DNA of 64,000 nucleotides from a virus, in IMG/VR virus record IMGVR_UViG_3300045125_000089, positions 1-64,000 of that record; one strand, written 5' to 3'. The position numbers and the translations under genes were made by a program. A model generated the notes under the pieces. That model did not search any database. It had not been told where the DNA came from and saw nothing but the letters and a program-made list of their open reading frames with translations. Of this stretch, positions 21,839-30,400 are shown piece by piece (the first letter of the stretch is position 1; every line of letters begins with the position of its first letter).

Positions 21839-22887
21839 TTACCTGCGTATTCCTGGTCTATCTACCTTTGGACCACTTGATTTTGGTCCTTTTGCGGCAG
21901 ATTCGTGCTGTTCTGCTTCTTGTTTCTTTGTATCTACAAGCTTTCGTATATAAAATCTACGCAAATGCACAGGTAATGCATATGCTTCGGTGTGACTAAA
22001 TGCCCCATTGCTATAATAGCATAGGGTGAATATTTCTTCGTGCAGGTTTACTTTATACTCAGGTGCTAGGCCAAAGAAGTCAACACCCAGTGGCATTGCC
22101 ATCCTTTCATTATGCCCGCAAGCACTGCAAGTAAAATCAAATGTCATATCCAAATCAGGTGTATTTTCGCGAATATGCTTTCTTAATGCCATACTATCCT
22201 TGGCAAGCATGTTATCTACAAACTTCTTGACGCCTCCTCTATCACTATTTCCATCAATAGAAACAATGCTATACTTTATTCTGGTTGTCATTTCTGGTGT
22301 ATTCGTTTTGGAAATTTTTGCAAGACCTTTTAGTTCTGCATCAATGTCTCCTTCATCTTTGTGCGTTAATAATCTATAAACTATAGTCTTTTTTGATATA
22401 GGAAGTTCAAAAGAAAATGCGTTTTCTCCTTGGTATGTTTACTAAAGTCAAATGCTTTGGCTTTTAGGTCAGCCAAGTTTATTTTGACTTCATTTTCTTC
22501 GCCGCATTTTGGGCAAGTAATCTTGGCAGGATATTCATCGCCGTATGCAAGTCTTCTAGCAGCAACAAATATGGCATTTTTATCTCCAATCAAGATGTCT
22601 TCAAGTTTTACACCTGGTGATACAATCAACGCCTTCAACAATTCATCCAATACCACGCCCTTCTTGATAAGATTTTGATTAGTAAGAATATCTTCTTCGC
22701 GAGCAGTCATATACTTTAGTTGAATGCGACCACTGCTTAATGGAGAAGATAGTGGATAAAAATGGCCCTCCGAAGGCAAGTCTATATATTCTGTAGGAAA
22801 ATCAAGCTTTTGCTCTACTGGTGCTGCTTGTGCAACTACTGGCTGAACCTGTGCATTTTGCTTTGTAACTGGTATTGTATTATCCAT
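21839..22887 (-). CDS. T4_baseplate family protein (gp26/gp51-like)
   Basis: Baseplate hub subunit or hub assembly factor. From MDNTIPVTKQNAQVQPVVAQ at 22887, a Gln/Pro/Ala-rich leader is followed by the diagnostic LPSEGHFYPLSSPLSSGRIQ, KYMTAREEDILTNQNLIKKG and VAARRLAYGDEYPAKITCPK. Two Cys pairs (CPKCG and, later, CSACG) suggest a zinc site. A frame slip near 22425 splits it; the second part starts GENAFSFELPISKK and ends KSSGPKVDRPGIRR. About 348 residues. It lies immediately upstream of the tape measure gene, as expected for a tail assembly role. Confidence 0.8.
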
Positions 22888-22905
22888 ATTTAATATAACT
22901 TTTGT

Positions 22906-22923
22906 TTATTCATATATATGAAC
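22906..22923. promoter_or_regulatory. 18-base palindromic motif, second copy
   Basis: Identical to 811-828 (TTATTCATATATATGAAC). It lies 19 bases upstream of the T4_baseplate gene and right after the 22945-22977 terminator. Confidence 0.45.
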
Positions 22924-22944
22924 TAAAAGTAGTTTTTTGTATAT

Positions 22945-22977
22945 ATAAAAAGTTCTGCCGCTAAAAAGCGGCAGAAG
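22945..22977 (-). terminator. Rho-independent terminator
   Basis: In the coding direction, TTCTGCCGC, TTTTTA and GCGGCAGAA are followed by CTTTTTAT. It ends the transcript of the 23003-23986 gene and is followed by the palindromic motif. Confidence 0.85.
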
Positions 22978-23002
22978 CAGTGACAATATGTTTATTTAGT
23001 TG

Positions 23003-23986
23003 TTATTGTTTTAATCCTTTTTTCTTCATCAAGTATGCACGCAGTCTGTTCATTTTTGCTTGTTTAGCGGCTTTTTCAGATGCAGCAAGATTTGATATAT
23101 CAGGTTCTGCGGTATCTGCATCTACTCCAGTATCCGTCTTTGCTTTTTGCATTGCATTTTGAATAACAGATGCGTCCATGCTTAATGGAGTTTCTTCACT
23201 ATTCTTTTCTGCGATTGCGTCCACAACTTCTTGTTCGGTTGCGTTTGGATTATACTTCATGAATTCTTCAACGGCATCTTCTGTTCTAGCAATTTCGGCT
23301 TTTGTACCAGTTCCTGTTGATGCGGCGGGCGATGTTGTTGGACGACCTAGGTTTGGATTCTTTCCTTGCTTAACATATGGTCCTTTTGGAGCTTCTGTTG
23401 GTGTGCCATCTGGAATGGTCTTGTGTCCTTTAACAACCCAACCGGTTGGAGAATTTGGGTCTTGTACTTTGAACTTGCTGCCAACGGCACCTTTTACACG
23501 AGCCATTTCATCAATTTCTTCACGAATCATTTGAAGAATATCTTCTTTTAGATTTCCAACCTTTTGTGGATTGGCTGGCTTCTTTACAACAGGAAGCTTC
23601 TTGCCTTCTTCTTTTTCCTTTGGTTCAGATGTTGGAGTTAATGACTTTGAATCAGCGACTTTTTCAGTGTGTTCGGTTGATTCTTTGGACTTTTGAAATC
23701 CAGACAATCCTTTAGATTCTGACAATTGTTGTTTTGCAGCAACAACTTCTTCGGTGATTATTTTCAATAATGATTTTAATTCTGATTTTTTCATAGTGGT
23801 TTCTTTAAGGTTAATTCTTCTGGCATAATCTTCCGCCGCTTTGGTTGATGTATCTATTATGTTTTTGATATATTGTTCTCTCTTTTTTGGGTCACGCTCT
23901 TTTAAGAATATATCATCATATGCAATGTCTTTTAAACTAGCTTCTAGTTGACCTATTTTGAAGAGATATTTAGGAGAGTTGTCCAT
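23003..23986 (-). CDS. Uncharacterised protein with internal capsid-tag-like helix
   Basis: Intact 327-residue frame, function unknown. The first 64 residues (MDNSPKYLFKIGQLEASLKD to INLKETT) are helical. They are followed by a second good start at 23794 (MKKSELKSLLKIITEEVVAA) behind AAAGAAACC. That helix has the ITE and LSE sites shared by neighbours. The rest is low complexity, Lys/Pro/Thr-rich (VVKKPANPQKVG, GRPTTSPAASTGTGTK), with a helical C-terminus ending AYLMKKKGLKQ. Either two genes run together in frame, or one protein has an internal tag. A packaged internal protein is possible. Confidence 0.65.
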   Translation of the reverse strand: MDNSPKYLFKIGQLEASLKDIAYDDIFLKERDPKKREQYIKNIIDTSTKAAEDYARRINLKETTMKKSELKSLLKIITEEVVAAKQQLSESKGLSGFQKSKESTEHTEKVADSKSLTPTSEPKEKEEGKKLPVVKKPANPQKVGNLKEDILQMIREEIDEMARVKGAVGSKFKVQDPNSPTGWVVKGHKTIPDGTPTEAPKGPYVKQGKNPNLGRPTTSPAASTGTGTKAEIARTEDAVEEFMKYNPNATEQEVVDAIAEKNSEETPLSMDASVIQNAMQKAKTDTGVDADTAEPDISNLAASEKAAKQAKMNRLRAYLMKKKGLKQ

Positions 23987-23989
23987 ATA

Positions 23990-24669
23990 TCACCATTTAC
24001 GACACGACCAATAACGGGCTTTTGTTCTTGGTCCAGGATTAGCACAGTTATGGCGAGCGCGAAAGCTTTTGCGACGCTTTGGATTACTCTTTTTGATTCT
24101 CATCTTCTTGTCGCCAAAGTTTACTTTTTTCACTTTTCCAGTTTTAGGATTCCTAACAAAAACTTTGAACTTTTTTGAATCGCCTCTCATTGGCTTGCCA
24201 AGTGGAACTTTACGACCACGATATTCTGCTTCTTCCAAGTTTTCCTTAGCATCAGCATTGATGTCTCCATATATTTCATAGAACTCATCACCTTCACAAG
24301 TATGTTCTTCACCTTCTGGAACCATATCCCAGTTGGTTTTCTTGTAGCATTCTTCCCACGCTTCATCCATTCCACCTTCTTGCATAGCGGCTTCATAACA
24401 TTCCCAGCATTCACCCACGCCGCCTTTAGCAGAAGATTGAGATTTTTTCCATTCAGCGGAAACCCGTTGGGCAACTTCAAATCTTTCTTGATCTGTGAGT
24501 TTGCGATTTTCTCTTTCCCAGTCTTTCAATGCTTGGGCTTCATTGCCTACAAGATCTCCTGGCTTGCAATACTGCTTGTACCGCATCATCGAGGTCATTG
24601 TTAACGAATGATTCATTCCATACTTCTTCTACCATTTCACGTATCAATTTTCTTAGTTGTTCTTCTTTC
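23990..24669 (-). CDS. Conserved phage protein with RRKSFRARHNC domain
   Basis: Starts at 24669 with MKEEQLRKLIREMVEEVWNE behind GAGGAAA, and slips frame near 24550. It is then continuous to the stop at 23990. The middle is Cys/Glu-rich (VGECWECYEAAMQEGG, DEAWEECYKKTNWDM). The C-terminal block KVFVRNPKTGKVKKVNFGDK, then RRKSFRARHNCANPGPRTKA and RYWSCRKW, is one I know as recurring in T4-like aquatic phages without an assigned function. It may bind metal through the spaced Cys and His. IRE in the N-terminal helix fits the (I/L)xE pattern. About 226 residues. Confidence 0.7.
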
Positions 24670-24980
24670 ATAAGTGTTTCCTCGTTCTTTTTTCTGCCTT
24701 GGCAGTGTGCTTTTTGACTAAATCCTTTTGGATGGCTGCAATCAATACTACGCTTGTATTTTTTACTCCATTTTTCATCAAGCTCTTCGACGCCTTCTGA
24801 TTTTGTACCCCAATTCTTTGCTCCTTTTTTACGGCATTTTACCAATGCACCTGACGCATATGCACTCGGCCATACTTTATAACGAGATTTGACCTTATAA
24901 TAGCAGGCGTCTTTCTTTTCATTCATGAGCATTTCTGATACAAGTTCTCCACCGCAAATTGGGCATATATGATTTTCCAT
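24670..24980 (-). CDS. Small Cys-rich conserved phage protein
   Basis: From MENHICPICGGELVSEMLMN at 24980. A CxxC zinc-ribbon-like start is followed by ACYYKVKSRYKVWPSAYASG and ALVKCRKKGAKNWGTKSEG, a short module that recurs in proteins of aquatic T4-like phages. The end reads SHPKGFSQKAHCQGRKKNEE. No stop codon separates it from the next start at 24669 (the frame reads EETL-M), so it is either fused to the downstream protein or its stop was lost to an indel. Function unknown. Confidence 0.55.
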
Positions 24981-25348
24981 AATAGATTCTTCTGTTTTCT
25001 TTTTTACAACTGAAAGGAGCACCTGCCGGTACGCCCTTTACTCTCGTATAACCTTTCCAACATTTTAGTTCGTCCATCTGATTAACTTCCGTTTTGACAT
25101 TCTTTGCTTTGCCACTGCGTTCTGGATTTGGGTCTTCTCTACGTTTTCTACGCGCTGCTTTTGCTCTGGCTTTTTTACCCATCGCCTGTGCAGATTTTAA
25201 TGGACGACATTTTGGCTTACCTTCACTTGATTTTCTCTGGCACATTGTCCACGAATTTTACCGTCTGGACCAAAACGTACCCATTTCTCTTTGAACCATT
25301 TATGCAGGTTTTCTTCAAGTTCAATAAGTTGTTGTTCTATATTATCCA
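24981..25348 (-). CDS. Small basic conserved phage protein
   Basis: From MDNIEQQLIELEENLHKWFK at 25348, the frame continues KEKWVRFGPDGKIRGQC. After a slip near 25235 it reads KPKCRPLKSAQAMGKKARAK and AARRKRREDPNPERSGKAK, then LKCWKGYTRVKGVPAGAPFS. The KW.RFGPDGKIRGQC plus basic helix combination recurs in aquatic phages; function unknown, though the basic part could bind nucleic acid. Near 25005 an A-run joins it in frame to the next module (KKKTEESI-M), so a fusion is possible. The start overlaps the stop of the upstream gene. Confidence 0.55.
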
Positions 25349-25660
25349 TTATGCCCTATCTTGTATAGCTTGTTGCTTACGAATTACATCAGATTGCTGC
25401 TTTTGCAGTTTTGCCTTAGTGCGTTCTGCTCGCTGTATTTTTGGCTGAATAGTTTGCTGTAGCTTGGCCATATCACCTTCTACTTTTTTAATATTTGTAG
25501 TTAGCTTATCGCTCTGAGCTTTTAGGTTTGCTAAATCTTTTTTATCTGCATCGGACAATCCGGTTTCTCCAGTGGAGCTATCAACTACTGCAAGGTCTTG
25601 TTCGCTTAATTTTCTGCGAACAACTTCTTGAATTATAGTTTTTAGTTGCGAACGTGTCAT
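25349..25660 (-). CDS. Small coiled-coil protein with tag-like N-terminus
   Basis: Intact 103 residues. The N-terminus MTRSQLKTIIQEVVRRKLSE shares the [KR]SxLKxII.EVV pattern of its neighbours and contains IQE and LSE. The rest is coiled coil (LANLKAQSDKLTTNIKKVEG, IQRAERTKAKLQKQQSDV). It starts inside the stop codon of the upstream gene (ATGA overlap), so the two are translationally coupled. Function unknown; a small virion or internal head protein is possible. Confidence 0.7.
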   Translation of the reverse strand: MTRSQLKTIIQEVVRRKLSEQDLAVVDSSTGETGLSDADKKDLANLKAQSDKLTTNIKKVEGDMAKLQQTIQPKIQRAERTKAKLQKQQSDVIRKQQAIQDRA

Positions 25661-26032
25661 TTGCCGTGCATTTTAAGAATTTCTTCGGCAGCTTCTTTTG
25701 CTTTTTAGCAAGTTCAACTTCACGCTTTTCTTCTGGATTGTTCTATGTCAGTTTCATCGTGGTCTTTACCTTCAAACACAGCCCACATTTCATCAATCTT
25801 TTTATTGCCGTTCTTTTTGGCATAAAAAATCTTCCACATTGTAGCATATGCTTTACCTTCATCATCTTTATATTGCTTCAACAATTTATCGTGAAGTTTC
25901 TTTGGAAAATTTGGTGGAGACTTTTCTTGCAGTTCTTGCTTTTCTTCTGCCACACCAAGTGGAGCAAAATCATCTTTCATGAGTTTCTTCTACGACTTCA
26001 CGTATAATTTGTTTTAGTTCTGATTTCTTCAT
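25657..26032 (-). CDS. Small helical protein with tag-like N-terminus
   Basis: From MKKSELKQIIREVVEETHE at 26032. After a slip near 25980 it continues FAPLGVAEEKQELQEKSPPN and LLKQYKDDEGKAYATMWKIF, a block (KAYATMWKI) that recurs in small proteins of aquatic phages. A second slip near 25735 leads to NNPEEKREVELAKKAKEAAE and EILKMHGK. The stop overlaps the next start. About 124 residues. N-terminal IRE fits the (I/L)xE pattern. Function unknown. Confidence 0.65.
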
Positions 26033-26056
26033 AGTTTCTTTTTGTTTTTAGGTATA

Positions 26057-26064
26057 TATAAATA
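26057..26064 (-). promoter_or_regulatory. Inverted TATAAATA motif
   Basis: Plus-strand TATAAATA 24 bases upstream of the start at 26032, downstream of the tail tube terminator at 26158-26190. The rest of the 26033-26214 gap holds nothing else that I recognise. Confidence 0.45.
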
Positions 26065-26157
26065 TAAACTATACTATAAAAAAGTATTATATAGTTGTGT
26101 TTCACACAGGTCATACCCGTGGGTTATAGGGGGTAGACAGATTATTGTCAAGATAAA

Positions 26158-26190
26158 ATAAAAAACCCCCACGTCTTATGATGGGGGTTT
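26158..26190 (-). terminator. Rho-independent terminator after tail tube gene
   Basis: In the coding direction, AACCCCCA, a 10-base loop and TGGGGGTT are followed by TTTTATTTT. Confidence 0.85.
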
Positions 26191-26214
26191 GATATAAGAA
26201 CTACTATAATAATA

Positions 26215-26704
26215 TTAAAATTGCAAGATGCAATAATCCATAGACAATGTTAGATTGATTGTCATGGCTTCGGCATTTGCCCAGTCCATACCAGTAAAGT
26301 CAACGCTCGATGGAAATGCTCCTTTTAAGTCCCACTTTTCAACGATGTCTCCAACAGGTCCAAGAACTTGAATTTGAATATCTTTCTTGTACATATCAGC
26401 ATATCCGTTACGACCAGTAACAGACTCGTGAGCAAGACGCACCCATTCCATTACAGCTTGTGCACCAGATGGAACGATTGGGTCATACAATGTAATAGAC
26501 AAATCTTGCCATTCACTCTTACCTTTGAGTTTACGTTTCAGATTGATATGGTCTAATGTAATAACACCAAGATTGATGTTAGGACGGGCAACAGCTTTGA
26601 TTAGGTATGCAGGAATGCCGTCGATGTTCATGATAAAACGGTTTTGAACTTTTGGTTCAAATGCCGTGAAAAAATATTTGATTTTGGTCTAGTAGTTCTG
26701 CCAT
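26215..26704 (-). CDS. Tail tube protein (T4 gp19-like)
   Basis: Building block of the inner tail tube. About 162 residues. From MAELLDQ at 26704, one base must be corrected in the first 20 codons to join YFFTAFEPKVQNRFIMNIDG, after which the frame is clean. Typical gp19 features are NRFIMNIDGIPAYLIKAVAR near the start, the strand SEWQDLSITLYDPIVPSGAQ, and the end MDWANAEAMTINLTLSMDYC. A terminator follows. In T4 the sheath gene is next to this one; here they are about 5.3 kb apart with an accessory island between. Confidence 0.9.
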
Positions 26705-26739
26705 AGTATTTTTATTTGGTTAAGATTATTGTCTCTGAA

Positions 26740-26747
26740 TATAAATA
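26740..26747 (-). promoter_or_regulatory. Inverted TATAAATA motif
   Basis: Plus-strand TATAAATA 35 bases upstream of the tail tube start, between it and the divergent homing endonuclease gene. Confidence 0.4.
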
Positions 26748-26817
26748 AAAACCATTATTAAAATATGTTGACGTTTTTTATATGTTATATACTATTTATC
26801 AGCATACGAACCTAAAT

Positions 26818-28391
26818 ATGGCTAGACCCAAGCAAAATCCTGATTTAGTTACTCTAAAATGCCATACTTGTGGTAAAGATTATGACGTAAAATATCAAAA
26901 AAGAAACAAACAGCGTTTTTGTTCTCGCATTTGTTCAGTGAATAATCCAGAGGTAAAACAGAAAAACAGAGAAGGTGTAAAGACAACATTTGATGAAAAA
27001 TATGGCGGTCATCCAATGGCAACAAATAAAGAAACATTGGAAAATTATAAATCATCTATGCGTCAAAAATACGGAGTAGAATATGCTCCGCAAATGAAAG
27101 ATTTTGTTGAAAAAGTAAAATCTGATTAAATTGCAGAGATATGGAGATGCGAACTACAACAACATTGATGGTATGAAGTCTACAATGATTGAGAAGTATG
27201 GCGTGGATAATTTTCGCAAGACAGAAGAATACAAGGAAAAATATCTAAATACTTGTATTACAAAATATGGAATAGAGCACGCTTCAAAATCAAAGCAATA
27301 TAAAGATTCGCACAAAAAATTGATGTTTGAAAAGTTTGCAGCGTCAGAAAGATTCAAGAACTTTGAACTGCAATTTACATTTGATGATTATAACGGTGTT
27401 ACAAAAAAATATAACAAAAAATATCCTTTTAAATGTAAACGTTGTAACAATATAGAAAATCACGACTTGTGTAACGGTAAGGCTGTAAAATGTTCAAATT
27501 GCGATAAAAGCATGTCTGACTTTCAACACGAAGTCGTTGAATATATACGTGCTATTTTGCCAACAGAACCTATAGTAACAAATAATCGAGCCATACTCTC
27601 ACCGCTTGAATTGGACATATATCTTCCAAACAAAAATTTCGCCATCGAGACAGATGGATTATATTGGCACAGCGAAGTTGGTGGTGGTAAAAATAAAAAT
27701 TATCATATAAACAAAACCAAACTTGCTTCTACAAAAGGAATAAGACTTATACACGTATTTGAGAACGAATGGATGAACAAAAAAGAAATCACAAAGTCAG
27801 TTCTTGCTTCTGTATTAACTAAGAAAAACGCTGTAATTTACGCAAGAAAATGCAAAATTAAAGAAATAAAGCCGTCGGAAAAAACAAAAATTCTTAGACG
27901 ATAATCATTTACAAGGAACAGACCACGCCACAATCAAGTTGGGACTATATTACAACGACGAACTAGTGTCTGCCTATGACTTTCGTTAGGTCGCGTTTTG
28001 ATAAAAGTGTAGAATGGGAAATGAGCAGATTTTGTAATAAATTAGGAACATCAGTAACTGGTGGCAGTTCTAGACTTTTTACGTATTTCGTAAAAACATA
28101 TAATCAAAAAGTATAGTGTCATATAGTGACCGCAGATATTTCAGCGGAGAAACATATCTTAAACTTGGATTTAATTTTGTTTCAAACACGCCGCCAAATT
28201 ATCATTATACAATAGACGGATATCATACCCTACAAAACAGAATCAACTGGCAAAAGGCCAAACTGAATAAAAAACTTTTGTCTTTTGACGCATCAATATC
28301 AGAATGGGAAAATATGAAAATGAATGGGTTTGATAGAATATGGGACTGCGGACATAGCAAATGGGTTTGGCAATCTAAAGTTTCTCAATAA
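26818..28391 (+). CDS. Free-standing homing endonuclease (Vsr/EDxHD-like)
   Basis: Mobile endonuclease gene running against its neighbours. It starts at 26818 with MARPKQNPDLVTLKCHTCGK and a CxxC...CSRIC zinc-finger-like module. At least three repeats of a KYG-centred helical module follow (YGVEYAPQMKDF, YGVDNFRKTEEYKEKY, YGIEHASKSKQYKD), probably binding DNA. The nuclease core reads ELDIYLPNKNFAIETDGLYW-HSE and later TKGIRLIHVFENEW, as in Vsr-fold phage endonucleases. The C-terminal domain has FLDDNHLQGTDHATIKLGLY, VSYSDRRYFSGETYLKLGF and PPNYHYTIDGYHTLQNR. Frame slips near 27128, 27900, 27985 and 28085 break it. About 525 residues. Confidence 0.82.
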
Positions 28392-28412
28392 ACAGCTAAT
28401 TAATAAAACAAT

Positions 28413-28706
28413 ATGAAAACTCCAATCGCAAAATATGATTTAGTGACCGGTCAAGTAACTATCGAAGATTATACCAAGGTAGTATGGGCAACTATAGTAG
28501 ATAATAGATACAAATGCGAGGTTGAAAGATTACAGCCTTATGAAGGAACGTTGACTATATTTGACGGACAAAATAGTGACGTGTTTGTGGGAGAAACTTC
28601 CGTAGTTATAGCCAGTGATGCACAAGCGGGACCAGAAATTATAGATGTATTAAATTGGAATAACTTAATCTACCAGATTATTGGAGGCGTTATCGGTCAA
28701 AATTAA
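28413..28706 (+). CDS. Uncharacterised 97-residue protein
   Basis: Intact frame on the plus strand, 21 bases after the homing endonuclease, starting MKTPIAKYDLVTGQVTIEDY. It looks like an all-beta small domain (VVWATIVDNRYKCEVERLQP, VFVGETSVVIASDAQAGPE) ending in a hydrophobic helix (IYQIIGGVIGQN). No family is recognised. Its 3' end overlaps the end of the convergent glycosyltransferase-like gene by about 17 bases. It could have moved in together with the endonuclease. Confidence 0.6.
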   Translation: MKTPIAKYDLVTGQVTIEDYTKVVWATIVDNRYKCEVERLQPYEGTLTIFDGQNSDVFVGETSVVIASDAQAGPEIIDVLNWNNLIYQIIGGVIGQN

Positions 28707-29360
28707 TACAATCGTACATCTTACTAGTATCAAAATTGTCGTGTAATATATCACCACATCGTTTTAGATACAAATCTGTAAACAAATTTGTTCTAGATTC
28801 AAACAGATGATATATACTATCTGCATATAATGTTCCCATTCCATAATGACCATAATTTCCCATTCGCCACGGTACTCCATAAACTGGTATGGCATCAAAT
28901 TTTGTTGGATAATACGCCTTGTATTTGATGCCCATTTCTTCCGCAATATAACTTATTTCTTCTGACGTGTCCGACCTATGCGTTGGTGCGAATGATGGTC
29001 TTCCCATTTTATTGTAACAATCCTTTGTTATCATATAAAATGTTACTCCTGCATAAACGTGTCTAGCCGGTGGGATATGATTGGCTAAATGAGCATTGCC
29101 AATAAAAGTATTATGTTTTATAACATAATCCAGTGTTTGGTCATATATGCTTCGGCAAATAGGAACGCAATCTATATCAATAAAAAAATATATATCGGCA
29201 TCTATACTATTGACTGCTTGGTCTATAAATTCTCCGTGTACCATATCCGCCTTGACATATGTCATTGGAATATCAAATTTTTTAATACTTTAGAAGACGC
29301 CTCTATCATTCGGGGGTCTATGTTGGAACCATACAAAGAAATTGATGCTATTTTTGTCAT
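28690..29360 (-). CDS. Glycosyltransferase-like protein (DxD type)
   Basis: Probably transfers a sugar from a nucleotide sugar. From MTKIASISLYGSNIDPRMIE at 29360, a slip near 29285 joins KVLKKFDIPMTYVKADMVHG. The core ADIYFFIDIDCVPICRSIYD contains the DxD metal/nucleotide motif in a GT-A-like strand context, followed by ARHVYAGVTFYMITKDCYNK and PWRMGNYGHYGMGTLYADS. About 224 residues, no membrane segment. It lies in the accessory island between tail tube and sheath genes. Modification of phage DNA, virion or host envelope are all possible; the substrate is unknown. Confidence 0.6.
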
Positions 29361-30033
29361 AACTTCTCAATAAATACTTCCAAATGGTCTTTACCGACTC
29401 CGTTATACGGATTTTTGTTTGACATAGGCAATCCTTTATTGGAACTATATTCTGACTGCAACTTACGTGCAAGATGCATATCTTTTTCAAGTGCTTTTTT
29501 ATATTCTATAAACGGCGACTTAATCCAACCGCCCTTACGCTTCATTATTCCGTGAGCAGATATTGTGTGGTCAAGATGATGCCAGATATCGCCATCATAT
29601 TCAAAAGATTCTTGGTGATGGTCTTTGTGTTAGAGCAAACTGGGCAAAATTGCCATCGCGGAACAATTCATCATATTTCTTCTGATACTCAGCATTGTTC
29701 TCGTCATACAAATATTTGTTCTCGTCAAAAAACTTGGAATATTCTGGTGTAGATGCAGACGAATATTTGTCAGAAAATTTTTCAAAATCTGGATGCTTGT
29801 TGTCAATGATTTTTCCATTCTTGTCTCGCACATTAACTATACTTGGAACCAATCGTCTTAGGATCGTTGGTGCAACTCGCACTCAACAAAAAATACTCAT
29901 AGTATGGCCAAACAAAAGCATAAAATCCACGGGTGGACGGCGGTCCGTGATATGAGTCGAAGTTGGCGTCATAGCCTCGTTGATTGACGGAACTCAATCC
30001 GCCAAAACGAGCAAACTTGATTTTCTTGAGCAT
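29357..30033 (-). CDS. Uncharacterised phage protein, about 225 residues
   Basis: From MLKKIKFARFGGLSSVNQRG at 30033: GYDANFDSYHGPPSTRGFYA and FVWPYYEYFLLSASRVAPTI follow, with slips near 29880 and 29640. After the second slip the sequence is HHQESFEYDGDIWHHLDHTI and SAHGIMKRKGGWIKSPFIEY, which joins cleanly to the end at 29357. The His/Asp-rich GDIWHHLDH stretch could be a metal site. Its stop overlaps the glycosyltransferase-like gene start (ATGA), so they form a coupled pair. I do not recognise a family with a known function. Confidence 0.6.
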
Positions 30034-30175
30034 ACGAATATATTATCATTACGATATATTATGTCAATAGAATATTGTAATGCTATTGTAAAAATATCTT
30101 GCCTACGTTTAAAAATTATATATGTATATTAGATATCAACCAATTATGGTTGGTATAAAAATAAAGGAAGCATAT

Positions 30176-30390
30176 ATGAAGAAATATATCGCTTTAGCAT
30201 TGATGACTTGCGGTCGCAGTAGTTGCCGCAGATGGTGGAGAAAAAGAAGAAGAGACCACAATTGACAGACCGAACAAAGGCTGTCATTGCCAAGTATGAC
30301 GCAAACAAGGATGGTAAACTTGACAAGGAAGAACGTGCCAAGATGACTCCAGAGGACAAGGCCAAGCTCGCCACCTCCTCCAGACGCTAA
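30176..30390 (+). CDS. Secreted EF-hand calcium-binding protein
   Basis: Small plus-strand gene with a good ribosome site (AAAGGAAG, 5 bases before ATG). The N-terminus is a signal peptide (MKKYIALALMT, then, after a one-base slip near 30208, AVAVVAADGGEK). The mature part is basic and ends with one canonical EF-hand loop, YDANKDGKLDKEERAKM, with D-N-D-G-D-E at positions 1, 3, 5, 6, 9 and 12. It is about 71 residues. Such small exported EF-hand proteins are known from bacterial genomes and are unusual in phages. The 3' half looks richer in G+C than its neighbours, suggesting recent transfer. A strong terminator follows. Confidence 0.72.
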
Positions 30391-30400
30391 AAAAGAAAGC

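Noticed and set aside
26065-26157. tRNA-like or riboswitch-like sequence in the gap before the tail tube terminator
   Set aside because: A few GC-rich paired stretches (around CCCGTGGGTT) are present, but no cloverleaf or known riboswitch core can be drawn.
30135-30165. Small hairpin (CAACC/GGTTG) upstream of the EF-hand gene as a terminator
   Set aside because: The stem is only five pairs and is followed by TATAAAAATAAAGG rather than a T-run; it lies in the divergent promoter gap. I could not assign a convincing -35/-10 pair there.
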